Of a stretch of 64,000 nucleotides of DNA, positions 54,454-64,000 are shown piece after piece. The stretch is taken from the NCBI GenBank assembly GCA_007695145.1, contig REEI01000059.1:36438-100437 (forward strand), written 5' to 3'. This DNA comes from Saprospirales bacterium (GTDB lineage: Bacteria > Bacteroidota > Bacteroidia > Chitinophagales > Saprospiraceae). Every line of letters begins with the position of its first letter. Position 1 is the stretch's first letter. Made by a program: the position numbers and the translations under genes. The notes beneath the pieces are model-generated. The model saw only the letters and a list, made by a program, of their open reading frames with translations. It did not search any database and was not told where the DNA came from.

Positions 54454-54490
54454 ACCAAAAAAAGGGAAGGCTGATAACAACCTTCCCTTT
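54454..54490 (-). terminator. intrinsic terminator of the cold-shock gene
   Basis: Perfect ten-base stem AAAGGGAAGG (54461-54470) with CCTTCCCTTT (54481-54490) and a ten-base loop; on the minus strand the stem is followed by a run of seven T (A tract 54457-54463). It lies 27 bases after the stop at 54517. Confidence 0.9.
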
Positions 54491-54516
54491 GGCAGTGTGG
54501 ATATCCACTAAATATT

Positions 54517-54711
54517 TTAATCAGCTAATTTTACATTAACTGCATTAGGTCCACGTCTTCCTTGTTGGATTTCAAAAAGAACGACATCATTGTCTCTGAT
54601 GTCATCAATAAGTCCTGATGCGTGAACGAAAATGTCGTTTGACTCCTCATCTGAACGAATGAATCCAAAACCCTTTGAATCATTAAAAAACTTTACAACT
54701 CCTTTTTTCAT
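54517..54711 (-). CDS. cold-shock domain protein
   Basis: A 64-residue cold-shock protein that binds single-stranded nucleic acid. RNA-binding motifs KGFGFI (13-18) and DIFVHA (26-31) are intact, and the sequence begins MKKGVVKFFNDSK. It is a single-gene unit with a consensus promoter at 54999-55028, a leader of about 280 nt and a strong terminator. Long leaders that fold differently at low temperature are known for cspA-type genes, so the leader may be regulatory. Confidence 0.95.
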   Translation of the reverse strand: MKKGVVKFFNDSKGFGFIRSDEESNDIFVHASGLIDDIRDNDVVLFEIQQGRRGPNAVNVKLAD

Positions 54712-54994
54712 TGGTAAAAAACTTTAAAATATTAATAAAAAATGTAATACAATTGTTTGGCGTTTGGTAAGCTTAAAGGATTGTAACACTTAAAACGATG
54801 GAACCAAAATACTAGAACTCAGGAGGATGTCCGTAGAACTCTTATTATTTGCGGGAAACCAGTTTGCTGCAAAACAGCTTAAAAGATAATCACAAAAACA
54901 CTTAACTATTCAAACACTTAAAGTCTCTTCATTAAGAGAACTGATAATGTAACGAAAGAACATTAGAATTAGTTTCTTTAGTATTCAATATCGC
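54712..54994 (-). promoter_or_regulatory. long 5' leader of the cold-shock gene
   Basis: About 280 nt separate the predicted transcription start from the ATG. The leader is AT-rich and contains a hairpin at 54922-54942 (AGTCTCTT with AAGAGAACT, one bulge) and a shorter one, GCTG/CAGC at 54866-54878. It has no protein-coding frame. The size fits a temperature-responsive leader, but that is inference. Confidence 0.5.
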
Positions 54995-54998
54995 GTTA

Positions 54999-55028
54999 CA
55001 AAGGTAATATAATTTTCGAATAGTACAA
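54999..55028 (-). promoter_or_regulatory. consensus Bacteroidota promoter (TTG-N19-TACCTTTG)
   Basis: On the minus strand TTG (55028-55026) and TACCTTTG (55006-54999) are separated by 19 bases, the best complete match to the Bacteroidota -33/-7 pattern seen in this window. It faces the cold-shock gene. Confidence 0.75.
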
Positions 55029-55105
55029 GTTTTTTATAGATTAAAAAAAATAAAATCTTTAAAAGTGCCAGCATCAATGGGATACAACCATTCTAGATTG
55101 CCGGG

Positions 55106-55597
55106 CTATTTAAAAAAAACGGAACCCGTGCGCACCTTTGGAGGTTGAATTCTAATAAATGCAACATTTTCCATGGCATGGCAGGAGTTGCACTGTGTAG
55201 TAAACAATTCAAAAGCCCGATCAAAGTTATCTTTATTCCTGGTTTCTATAGCCGCTTCCATTTCAGGGATGACTACAGTCACAAAATGCTCAGCAGAAGA
55301 TGCTCTTGCGGGTCTTCGCTGAAGTCCGTCCTCAATAGCTTCCTCAAGTTCTTCTAATTGATAAGCTGCGTAGTCCCAATTTTCATCTTCTCCGGCCCAG
55401 AACATTTCAATATATCTCAAATTGACTTCCAGCATAGCTTTCCCAAATCCCCCGAGATGTTCAGTGATGGTTTCAAATTTCTCATCTGTAGTACCGCTCA
55501 ACCATCCATCTCTCCCAGCTGAGGTTGATTCATCTGCAGCAGGGGCGCAGTATATCAACAATGTGGCCATAAATCCTATAGCAAGCAAATATTTCAT
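55106..55597 (-). CDS. small monohaem cytochrome c-like protein
   Basis: A 163-residue exported protein with a hydrophobic N-terminus (LLAIGFMATLLIYC); Cys17 could be a lipid attachment site, although Tyr before Cys is unusual for a lipobox. The mature part is mainly helical and ends with CNSCH (136-140), a c-type haem motif, in a cytochrome c'-like late position. It is probably a periplasmic electron carrier or ligand-binding cytochrome. It lies 150 bases downstream of the DASS transporter gene on the same strand. Confidence 0.8.
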   Translation of the reverse strand: MKYLLAIGFMATLLIYCAPAADESTSAGRDGWLSGTTDEKFETITEHLGGFGKAMLEVNLRYIEMFWAGEDENWDYAAYQLEELEEAIEDGLQRRPARASSAEHFVTVVIPEMEAAIETRNKDNFDRAFELFTTQCNSCHAMENVAFIRIQPPKVRTGSVFFK

Positions 55598-55747
55598 AAA
55601 GTAAAGTTTTTAATATTCAAACTGCATAGATACTGAATTCCCTATTAATTGAGTAAAGCGCGAAAAAAATTCATAACTTCAGGTGTTGGCTGATTCCACA
55701 ATCAAATACATAAGACCATTAAATATATCAATAGGATTCCACACGAC

Positions 55748-57166
55748 TTACATATAAAAAATAACCCAAAGCATAACGGCAATAATTGCTGCCAATGGTC
55801 CAGCTATTATGAAAAAGTAACCGCCGACTCTAAATTCTTTTTGTTCAACAAGTCCGGTTCCATAAGAAATTGCATTGGAGGGAGTGCTCACCGGAAGCAA
55901 TAGAGCAGAACTACATGCAATGGCAACGATAATTGGAGCGGCAAGGCCAAAGGGCATAGGCAGCGCAACAGCAAGAGGTATTAAAATCGAAGAAGCAGCG
56001 GTATTGCTCATCACATTCGAAAGTAAAACACCTATAAGAGCAAAAAGGGCTGGCAATACAAAAATAGGAAATGGCAATTGGTAAATAGAATCCATAATGA
56101 TATCTGCCAGGCCAACATCTACAATGGCTATACCCATGCCAAGCCCACCTGCAACAAGCATTAGAGTATCCCAGGGAAGGGCGCGGACATGCTCAGCCGT
56201 AATTACCTGTGTAAGTGTCAGTAATACCATAGGTAATGCAGAAGTGGCAGCAACTGGAATCCCGTGTAATGGCTCGGTTACCCAAAGCAAAATGGTGGCA
56301 ATAAGAGTAAAAACCACTGCTCTTTTTTTGAAGAGATTGGTCTTTAAATCTCTCTTCTTCAAAGTGGAAAGATCAATTTCTACCCCCTCAAGTTTGAAGT
56401 GTCTTTTTAGATACCTCCAAAACAAATAAACGAGAATTAAACCGGTCGGAAAGCCAACAACCATCCATTCTACAAAAGTAATATTGATTCCCTGCTCCTG
56501 CAAAGCACCAACAGCGATCGCATTGGGTGTACTGCCGATAATAGTCCCTATCCCTCCCACAGATGCAGCAGCGGGAATTCCGATAAGAAGAGCTTTTGAA
56601 TAGTTAGCCTCTTTACCAAGAACCAAAACCAGTGGTATAATACTAGATACCATCATAGCTGTAGTTGCGGTATTTGACATTACCATACTTCCAAAAGCTG
56701 TGGTAACCATCAATCCGAGCAAAAGCTTGTCCGGACGGTCTCCAAATCTTTTAACGGTAAACTGAAACAAGGCGCTGTCGAGATTGACAATACTCATTCC
56801 TTTTGCAAGAAAAAAGCCTCCTAAGAGCAGCCAGATGACATTGCTCGTCCAGGTACCCAGATATCGCTCTACCGGTGCACTTTCCTCCAAAATAAAATCC
56901 GTACCAAAACCAAATGAAAGCATAGCAATCAAAAAAATTCCAACTGCAAAAGGAGGAATCGCCTCAGTAACCCACAATCCTATAGCTAGTATGGTAAGGA
57001 AGAACACATAGTTGACGGAATCATCATGACCCAGGGACTGAAAAAAATAAGTGATGATGAAGGCGAGTATGAAGTTTCCTGTAAAGGTTGAGGTGTTAAA
57101 AATCCAATTGAGTTTTAACCTCCTGTACCACTTCGAAGCTGCCCGTCTGGAGTCATTGTCAAACAT
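55748..57166 (-). CDS. DASS family sodium/anion symporter
   Basis: A 472-residue SLC13/DASS transporter with about eleven membrane segments. Family motifs are MVMSNTATTAMMVSSIIPLV, GGIGTIIGSTPNAIAVGAL, and in the second half SNVMSNTAASSILIPLAVAL and LLPVSTPSNAISYGTG, the two Ser-Asn-Thr sodium and carboxylate sites. Substrates of close relatives are dicarboxylates or sulfate. It starts 48 bases after the pyrG stop on the same strand and may be cotranscribed with it. Confidence 0.92.
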   Translation of the reverse strand: MFDNDSRRAASKWYRRLKLNWIFNTSTFTGNFILAFIITYFFQSLGHDDSVNYVFFLTILAIGLWVTEAIPPFAVGIFLIAMLSFGFGTDFILEESAPVERYLGTWTSNVIWLLLGGFFLAKGMSIVNLDSALFQFTVKRFGDRPDKLLLGLMVTTAFGSMVMSNTATTAMMVSSIIPLVLVLGKEANYSKALLIGIPAAASVGGIGTIIGSTPNAIAVGALQEQGINITFVEWMVVGFPTGLILVYLFWRYLKRHFKLEGVEIDLSTLKKRDLKTNLFKKRAVVFTLIATILLWVTEPLHGIPVAATSALPMVLLTLTQVITAEHVRALPWDTLMLVAGGLGMGIAIVDVGLADIIMDSIYQLPFPIFVLPALFALIGVLLSNVMSNTAASSILIPLAVALPMPFGLAAPIIVAIACSSALLLPVSTPSNAISYGTGLVEQKEFRVGGYFFIIAGPLAAIIAVMLWVIFYM

Positions 57167-57214
57167 AGTTAATCATAGTGTAAATAGATAACCAATAATC
57201 ACCGAAATAATAAT

Positions 57215-58900
<1,686 letters not shown>

Positions 58901-58917
58901 TTAATAAAATACCCCCT

Positions 58918-58934
58918 CAGCTTAACTTAAGCTG
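58918..58934. promoter_or_regulatory. palindrome, possible operator
   Basis: CAGCTTAACTTAAGCTG is a perfect palindrome of two eight-base arms around a central C, about 55 bases upstream of the pyrG -7 element. It lacks a T tract, so it is not an obvious terminator. Confidence 0.35.
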
Positions 58935-59178
58935 GCCTAAAAATTCTTCATTCTCATCTTAAAAGAACTTATATCAATTTTGAGAGGGGTCACCCAATTC
59001 CATATGGAAGAGAAAACTCATAGAGACCAAAAAATTAATATTAAATTAATCAAAGTCGACGCTTTATTCTAGAATTGATATAGATTTTTGCACCTCTAAA
59101 AGTGCTCAAGTCGATTTATAAGAAAGTTTTTATCAACTTTGCAAATGATTGGCTTATTCAAACTTTATAAAAAAATAG

Positions 59179-60126
59179 ATGAGTGTAGAATTTTTGGTCA
59201 TGTGGGGTGGGTTTGTTCTTGCCTCATATGCTGTTGTGGGAAATGATGCCATTCAGACTTTAGGAACTTTCATAAGTTCCAACGAAAAACGCCCCTGGTA
59301 CATTCTTTGGTTATTTGCTTCGGTGGTTCTCACTTTTACACTTGTTTACGGTTGGAGTGTTAATGCAGGAGATGTCTCCTACGCAAGATTGGAGCGTTAC
59401 CCTTTACCAGATCCCTTAGTCTGGTACTACCTACTTCCTCCACTGGTTCTTCTCACCATAACTCGTTTTGGAATCCCTGTGAGCACTTCTTTTATGGTCC
59501 TCACCTTTTTCAATCCGGAAAACCTGGGGTCCATGATGTTCAAATCTGTGTCCGGTTATTTTGTGGCTCTGATTGCTGCAGTAATTGTTTACCTATTGGT
59601 AACCAACCTATTGGAGAGGAAATTTATGGAAAGACCTCTTTCGGGATTCAACAAAACCCTATGGTCCATTTTTCAATTATTATCAACAGGATTTCTATGG
59701 TCCATGTGGTTGATCCAGGATTTTGCCAATATATATGTTTATCTTCCCAGGGAACTCAGTTTAAATGAACTGCTCGCCTCACTTGTTATCATTTTGGTGA
59801 TGTTGGGTTTTATTTTCAGTGCAAGGGGTGGAAAGATTCAAGAAATTGTCAAAGCCAAGACCAACACTACTGATATACGCTCGGCAACAATCATCGACCT
59901 TACTTACGGCATAATTTTATACTACTTTAAGGAATTGAACAATGTACCTATGAGCACAACATGGGTTTTTATAGGCTTGCTGGCAGGTCGTGAACTTGCA
60001 GTGAGATGGAGACTTGGCCGATTGGATACTTCTGCCTGGAGGAATGTCTTTATGGATTTGGGCAAGGTATCTCTTGGTCTTTTCATCAGTATCGCACTGG
60101 TATATATTATCAGAGCAGTAGCCTGA
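59179..60126 (+). CDS. divergent PiT-like (inorganic phosphate) transporter
   Basis: A 315-residue protein with about nine membrane segments. It shows a degenerate form of the PiT internal repeat: VGNDAIQTLGTF (20-31) followed by FGIPVSTSF (97-105), then QDFANIYVYLPR (180-191) followed by NNVPMSTTW (254-262). In standard PiT carriers these positions read GANDVANAxGT and GxPVSTTH. The duplicated Asp-Ala-Asn and Pro-x-Ser-Thr elements support a phosphate or related ion carrier, but sequence distance makes the substrate uncertain. It is 53 bases upstream of the UspA-like gene on the same strand. Confidence 0.6.
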   Translation: MSVEFLVMWGGFVLASYAVVGNDAIQTLGTFISSNEKRPWYILWLFASVVLTFTLVYGWSVNAGDVSYARLERYPLPDPLVWYYLLPPLVLLTITRFGIPVSTSFMVLTFFNPENLGSMMFKSVSGYFVALIAAVIVYLLVTNLLERKFMERPLSGFNKTLWSIFQLLSTGFLWSMWLIQDFANIYVYLPRELSLNELLASLVIILVMLGFIFSARGGKIQEIVKAKTNTTDIRSATIIDLTYGIILYYFKELNNVPMSTTWVFIGLLAGRELAVRWRLGRLDTSAWRNVFMDLGKVSLGLFISIALVYIIRAVA

Positions 60127-60179
60127 CAATAAATAGTATGACTCATGCTTTCTATCTTCTAAGCAATTAATCTAAAAGG

Positions 60180-61010
60180 ATGTTTCAAAAAATTCTCTGT
60201 CCGGTCGACTTCTCTGCTTGCTCCCTGAATGCGTTTTTCTTCGCCTGTGAAATTGCTGAAAAAAACCAATCCAAATTTGTACACCTTGTGACTGTTCAGG
60301 ATGGAGCAAAACTAAGAGGAATTTACAATCACAGTGTCTTTAAGCTGTTGTCAGAAGGCAAATTTGATCAAGCTCTTTCGGCATTCGCCAGGGATGGCCT
60401 CTCCAGGATTGGAACCTCTGTCGAGATAAAAACTGAAGTAATTCAAACTGATCGTAAAGTTTCAACTACTCTTATCGAGAAAGTTGAAAAAGAAGGTTTC
60501 GACCTTGTATGTATGGGTACAGAGGGGGTCAATAAGCTAAAAAAACACGTCCTTGGAAGTACTACAAAAAATGTTTTGGAAAAAGTCAGCTGCCACCTTC
60601 TTGCCGTTCCACTTCAGGCTTCATTTCACGGTATCGAGAAAATAGCATTTGGGGTTGATATAATGTACTTTCCCAAAAATGCTTTTCAGGAGATTTACGA
60701 ATTATCCGAAAAATTGGGTGCCCGTTTGCACTTGTTTGATGTTAATATTGCGAATAATCCACTTCTAGAAGAACAACTGGACGAAGTCAAACAGGAGCTT
60801 GCTCATTTTTCCAACCTTGATTTTACACTAATTGATGCTATGGAGGTTGTCGATGGCATTATAAAATTTTCAAAGACTTATCATCCGGATATTATTGTGG
60901 TTCTCTCAAAAAATTACTCCTACCTCGATCGACTATTTGAGAGATCTTATACCGAAAAACTCATCCTTCATACCGATGTTCCAGTTTTAGCCATAAAGTA
61001 TAAGATTTGA
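60180..61010 (+). CDS. tandem UspA-like universal stress protein
   Basis: A 276-residue protein with two universal-stress domains. The first begins MFQKILCPVDFSACSLNAFFFA and includes VCMGTEGVNKLKKHVLGSTT, the usual ATP-binding G-x2-G-x9-GS region. The second (from about residue 155) is more degenerate, with DIIVVLSKNYSYLDRLFERS and VPVLAIKY. Pairing with a transporter gene on the same strand recalls transporters that have a Usp regulator. No separate promoter is seen in the 53-base gap. Confidence 0.85.
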   Translation: MFQKILCPVDFSACSLNAFFFACEIAEKNQSKFVHLVTVQDGAKLRGIYNHSVFKLLSEGKFDQALSAFARDGLSRIGTSVEIKTEVIQTDRKVSTTLIEKVEKEGFDLVCMGTEGVNKLKKHVLGSTTKNVLEKVSCHLLAVPLQASFHGIEKIAFGVDIMYFPKNAFQEIYELSEKLGARLHLFDVNIANNPLLEEQLDEVKQELAHFSNLDFTLIDAMEVVDGIIKFSKTYHPDIIVVLSKNYSYLDRLFERSYTEKLILHTDVPVLAIKYKI

Positions 61011-61420
61011 CGAACCAAGTATTAAGAATCTGGTATAGGGGTTAACCAGGATTCAAAAGCTGAGCGCTATAAAGCCCTACCCAAACTTAGTGAATCACCC
61101 ACATAATGAACTTTTGAATGGCAATAGACCTCTCCTAATAAAGTTCGATGGTCGCTATTCAATCTTTCTGGGAGAGTGGCTAATGCTAGTAGTAAAACGC
61201 ATGTTATTTCACCTTTTATTCTCGAGAAATCCCTCCAGGGAATTGTGCTAAAAAACCCTTTATTTCATTTCGATATACCTTTGACAGGTTTTCTATAGAC
61301 TTAAATTCCTTCTGGATTGGCTTAACAACAAAACCATATAGGAAGAATAGTATTAAAAAAATATTCAGGCAAGGGTGGCTCATTTACCACCCCGCCTGAA
61401 TTAACTATGATGAAATTAAA
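61011..61420. other. convergent intergenic region, 410 bases
   Basis: Gap between the UspA gene and the T9SS surface protein gene, which converge. The right end carries the terminator of the latter. The rest is AT-rich with no open frame of note, tRNA or repeat. Confidence 0.5.
61354..61401 (-). terminator. intrinsic terminator of the large T9SS protein gene
   Basis: Stem of ATTCAGGC and GGGTGG (61363-61378) with CCACCC and GCCTGAAT (61387-61401), eight-base loop, small internal mismatch; on the minus strand it is followed by a T run (A tract 61354-61360). It begins 20 bases after the stop at 61421. Confidence 0.88.
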
Positions 61421-64000
61421 TTACTCTGCCTTTATCAATTTTCCGGAAGAATTCCATGAGTCCGTGTAAATACGATAATGTAACACTCCCATCGGAAAAT
61501 CAGATCCCTCTAGATTAAAATGATTTAAGCCAGCTGAACCCATATGTGTAAAACTTCCTAGAAATCTGCCGCCTGCATCAAATACATCAATTTGAACTTT
61601 CATTTCCGAAGTCAACTCAAAAATGATGGATGTTCGCTCACTGAATGGATTGGGGTGATTAGCATGTAAAATAATACCTTCTGAAGGTTTTGCAGCCTCC
61701 TGAAGATTGACATGATACACTCGTTGATCAATGTCATAGATTTCGCTATTCCACCTTTGTCCACTTTGTTCCAGCCTTAAATTTATCTCCTTGGTATTTG
61801 ATAAGTTCTGGATTGGCAAACTCACTCTAAAGAGTTCATCTTCAGGCCCCAATTCTTGTCCAGTTCCATTGTACCAATTCACTCTAATCAAATTCCTTTC
61901 AAGGTCAAATAACACATTGGATTCTAACTTATTCTTAAGTGAAGAGAGGTTCAAATCCAACATCAATAGGTCAAAATCAATGTTTCTGATGGCGATTTCC
62001 ATTTGATATCCAGCATAAATCATCCTTTCCACAGGTCTAAAAATAATTTCAAGTTCACCACCGGGATTCTGCTCAAATTCATAGCTGACAGCAACTACAT
62101 CTCTCGATATCCGACTTCCTGAAGCTCCAGCATCACCGCTGACATCACCCACTTTCATAGCCACCCAATTTTCATCTCCAAGAGTACCAACAATACCCTG
62201 ATAACCCTTTACGCTTGGCCAATTTTCCAAAAGTGGGTTGTCCGGATCAGAAAAGACATAATCAGATGGGATAAACCGCCAGGAGGTATTGGTTGAAATC
62301 TCCTCAATACTACCTAAAATAAGGCTTGAAAGGAGCACAAGATCAAAGGTTGAAAGAACCATATCATTATTGGCATCGGCAGCAATTATTTTATATGGTG
62401 ACTCAAAGGTTTCTATTTGTAAAATATGCCTCTGAATCATTATCAAATCTAGAGTCGATACTCCGTCCAGCCAATCAAAATCTCTTTCAGGCATTAAAAC
62501 AATGTTGCTACCCTCCATCGCTTCAATATTATAATCGCCATTGGAATTGCTAAATTCATATCCCTCCAAGTCACCCGATATTCCAATCTCGACTGCTCCT
62601 ATTCCCACATTGAAGTAAGTTGAAAAATTGCCTTCTATATAGGCAAATTGGGGCGGATCTTCAGCCAAAACCTCTACTGTAAATTCGCAACTTGCAACAT
62701 TGCCGTCATCATCTGTGGCATTGTATTCAACCATTGTCATTCCTACCGAATATAGTCCACTAGCATCCAAACTTCCATTGTAGGAATTGGTAACGGTCAG
62801 TGGCCCACAGACTTCAATGAACCAGGGCAAATCAATCTGAACAAATATTTCAGACCCCCCAATACCAGCAAAAGCCAAAATATCTGAAGGACAGCTTATG
62901 TATGGGCCGTCAAAAACATTAACCGTGGCCTGATAGCCAACATAGCTGCTAGGTGAACAGCCGTTTGCATCGACTATGGAAAATAAATCTACTTCATTCA
63001 TTCCCACAGTGAGAAAATCATGGTAAACCGTATCTCCAAGGGATACACCACTTAAACTATCCACCACGCCATTCAATGTCCATTTTAAATCATAAGGGGA
63101 TTGACCTGCGGCATCAATTGCCAAATAAACAACCAATTCTTCATCCACGCACAAATCCAACTCAGGGAAAGGAAGGGGTGGATTTTCATTGAAACCAAAG
63201 GCCAATAGTGGTGTCTCGTGAACTGTAATCGTAGCATCATAGCCCGCGAGGTTTAAAACTTCGCATCCTAAATTATCCACCACACTAGTGATTTGTACTT
63301 CATAAAAGCCAGGTGCCAGAAAGTCGCTGAATAAGGTATCCCCCACTTCAACTCCGGATGCACTATCCGGTTCTCCGTTTACTTCCCAATGGATGGTAAA
63401 TGGAGATTCCCCGGAAAATACATGAGCAAGGTATGCTACAATTTCTTCATTCGAGCAGTAATCCAATTCCGGGGATGATCCCAGTGGATTGTCGTTGAAG
63501 CCAAAGGCCATACTCGGCGGAGGATGAACCGTAATCGTAGCATCATAGCCCGTGAGGTTTAGAACTTCACATCCTTTATTGTCCACCACGCTAGTGATTT
63601 GTACTTCATAAAAGCCAGGTGCCAGAAAGTCGTTGAATAAGGTATCGCCCACTTCAACTCCGGATGCACTATCCGGCTCTCCGTTTACTTCCCAATGGAT
63701 GGTAAATGGGGATTCCCCGGAGAATACGTGAGCGAGGTATGCTACAATTTCTTCATTCGAGCAGTAATCCAATACCGGGGATGACCCCAGTGGATTGTCG
63801 TTGAAGCCGAAGGCCATACTCGGCGCAGGGTGAACCGTAATCGTAGCATCATAGCCCGTGAGATTTAGAACCTCACATCCTAAATTATCCACCACGCTCG
63901 TGATCTGTACTTCATAAAAGCCAGGTGCCAAAAAGTCACTGAATAAGGTATCCCCCACTTCAACTCCGGATGCACTATCCGGCTCTCCATTTACTTCCCA
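61421..64000 (-). CDS. large T9SS surface protein with tandem repeats, 5' part outside window
   Basis: The frame is open to the right edge; an apparent start at 63958 is only a GTG inside a repeat. From the N-terminal side of the visible part: near-identical repeats of 102 residues with GYDATITVH and WEVNGEPDSASGVEVGDTL, one diverged copy, an HYR-like domain (SYNGSLDASGLYSVGMTMVE), a dockerin-like pair of helices with calcium-loop residues (LDGVSTLDLIMIQRHIL and DANNDMVLSTFDLVLL), a cohesin-like beta region, and a C-terminal T9SS sorting domain (HANHPNPFSERTSIIF). It is probably a very long cell-surface adhesin. Two Cys per repeat may form disulfides. Confidence 0.85.
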   Translation of the reverse strand, partial: WEVNGEPDSASGVEVGDTLFSDFLAPGFYEVQITSVVDNLGCEVLNLTGYDATITVHPAPSMAFGFNDNPLGSSPVLDYCSNEEIVAYLAHVFSGESPFTIHWEVNGEPDSASGVEVGDTLFNDFLAPGFYEVQITSVVDNKGCEVLNLTGYDATITVHPPPSMAFGFNDNPLGSSPELDYCSNEEIVAYLAHVFSGESPFTIHWEVNGEPDSASGVEVGDTLFSDFLAPGFYEVQITSVVDNLGCEVLNLAGYDATITVHETPLLAFGFNENPPLPFPELDLCVDEELVVYLAIDAAGQSPYDLKWTLNGVVDSLSGVSLGDTVYHDFLTVGMNEVDLFSIVDANGCSPSSYVGYQATVNVFDGPYISCPSDILAFAGIGGSEIFVQIDLPWFIEVCGPLTVTNSYNGSLDASGLYSVGMTMVEYNATDDDGNVASCEFTVEVLAEDPPQFAYIEGNFSTYFNVGIGAVEIGISGDLEGYEFSNSNGDYNIEAMEGSNIVLMPERDFDWLDGVSTLDLIMIQRHILQIETFESPYKIIAADANNDMVLSTFDLVLLSSLILGSIEEISTNTSWRFIPSDYVFSDPDNPLLENWPSVKGYQGIVGTLGDENWVAMKVGDVSGDAGASGSRISRDVVAVSYEFEQNPGGELEIIFRPVERMIYAGYQMEIAIRNIDFDLLMLDLNLSSLKNKLESNVLFDLERNLIRVNWYNGTGQELGPEDELFRVSLPIQNLSNTKEINLRLEQSGQRWNSEIYDIDQRVYHVNLQEAAKPSEGIILHANHPNPFSERTSIIFELTSEMKVQIDVFDAGGRFLGSFTHMGSAGLNHFNLEGSDFPMGVLHYRIYTDSWNSSGKLIKAE
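62915..64000 (-). repeat. 306-base tandem repeats inside the T9SS surface protein gene
   Basis: Recurring landmarks lie exactly 306 bases apart: a segment ending in GTAATCGTAGCATCAT starts at 63221, 63527 and 63833; ACTTCCCA starts at 63381, 63687 and 63993. The three right-hand copies are nearly identical; the copy at 62915-63220 is diverged. The array continues beyond the window. Each unit encodes 102 residues. Confidence 0.9.

Noticed and set aside
54218..54511. Plus-strand frame of 97 codons after the OsmC gene
   Set aside because: It reads through the cold-shock terminator stem, has irregular composition and no family resemblance.
62915..64000. CRISPR-like array
   Set aside because: The repeats are 306 bases long, contiguous, in frame and coding; there are no spacers.

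Overview
The window reads as chromosomal DNA of a free-living member of the phylum Bacteroidota. Support for this: a gldA-gldF-gldG gliding/export ABC transporter; the gene run ftsX-DUF3098-uppP-truB; several secreted proteins ending in type IX secretion (T9SS) sorting domains; a RicT-type PSP1 protein beside holB; a DUF3127 protein; and many upstream regions carrying the Bacteroidota -7 promoter element TAnnTTTG. Base composition is AT-rich and intergenic regions are short apart from about ten gaps of 270-600 bases. I see no rRNA, tRNA, CRISPR array, intact insertion sequence or prophage. Genus cannot be decided from the sequence alone.

Layout. 1-5.7 kb: the end of ribD, an amphi-Trp protein, prmC, a flippase-like membrane protein, a saccharopine-dehydrogenase-like enzyme and a sugar-nucleotide epimerase. 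5.8-12.05 kb: a sulfate uptake and activation island, with cysH and the epimerase on the minus strand diverging from cysQ-SLC13 permease-cysC-cysD-cysN. 12.4-16.6 kb: a three-gene minus-strand module of ECF sigma factor, a protein with an inner-membrane helix and a beta-barrel-like C-terminus, and a lipoprotein. 16.9-21.3 kb: a DUF368 lipid-carrier translocase, glutamate dehydrogenase and a lipoamide dehydrogenase. 21.4-25.1 kb: an outer-membrane-barrel-like protein with a helix-hairpin-helix N-terminus and a second ECF sigma/membrane-regulator pair. 25.1-29.7 kb: proS, a DUF3127 protein, a Trp/Asp-repeat secreted protein and a two-component system in one minus-strand run. 29.9-35.5 kb: a low-complexity secreted protein, a FadL/OmpP1-like barrel and the tyrosine catabolism pair hmgA-hppD. 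35.7-40.5 kb: lipoamide dehydrogenase 2, ricT, holB and a PTPS/QueD enzyme.

40.5-52.4 kb: two T9SS cargo proteins, a zinc phospholipase C-like protein, then (read right to left) ftsX-DUF3098-uppP-truB-gldA-gldF-gldG-DUF4340, which joins cell division, undecaprenyl phosphate recycling, tRNA pseudouridylation and gliding/T9SS functions in one transcription direction. 53-61 kb: an orphan RskA-like anti-sigma protein with a TTG start, an OsmC protein, a cold-shock gene with a strong promoter, a leader of about 280 nt and a clean terminator, a small cytochrome c, a DASS anion transporter, pyrG, a divergent PiT-like transporter and a two-domain UspA protein. 61.4-64 kb: the C-terminal part of a large T9SS surface protein with near-identical 306-base tandem repeats that runs off the window.

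Most of the window is recognisable housekeeping and envelope biology. The parts that most deserve a second look are the transenvelope ECF-sigma module (12.4-16.6 kb), the helix-hairpin-helix outer-membrane protein (21.5-23.6 kb), the SSB-tailed DUF3127 gene with its Trp/Asp-repeat neighbour (27.2-28.2 kb), the PiT-like/Usp pair (59.2-61.0 kb), the structured intergenic RNA candidate near 12.3 kb, and the repeat array at the right end. No single locus can be declared a new system from sequence reading alone.
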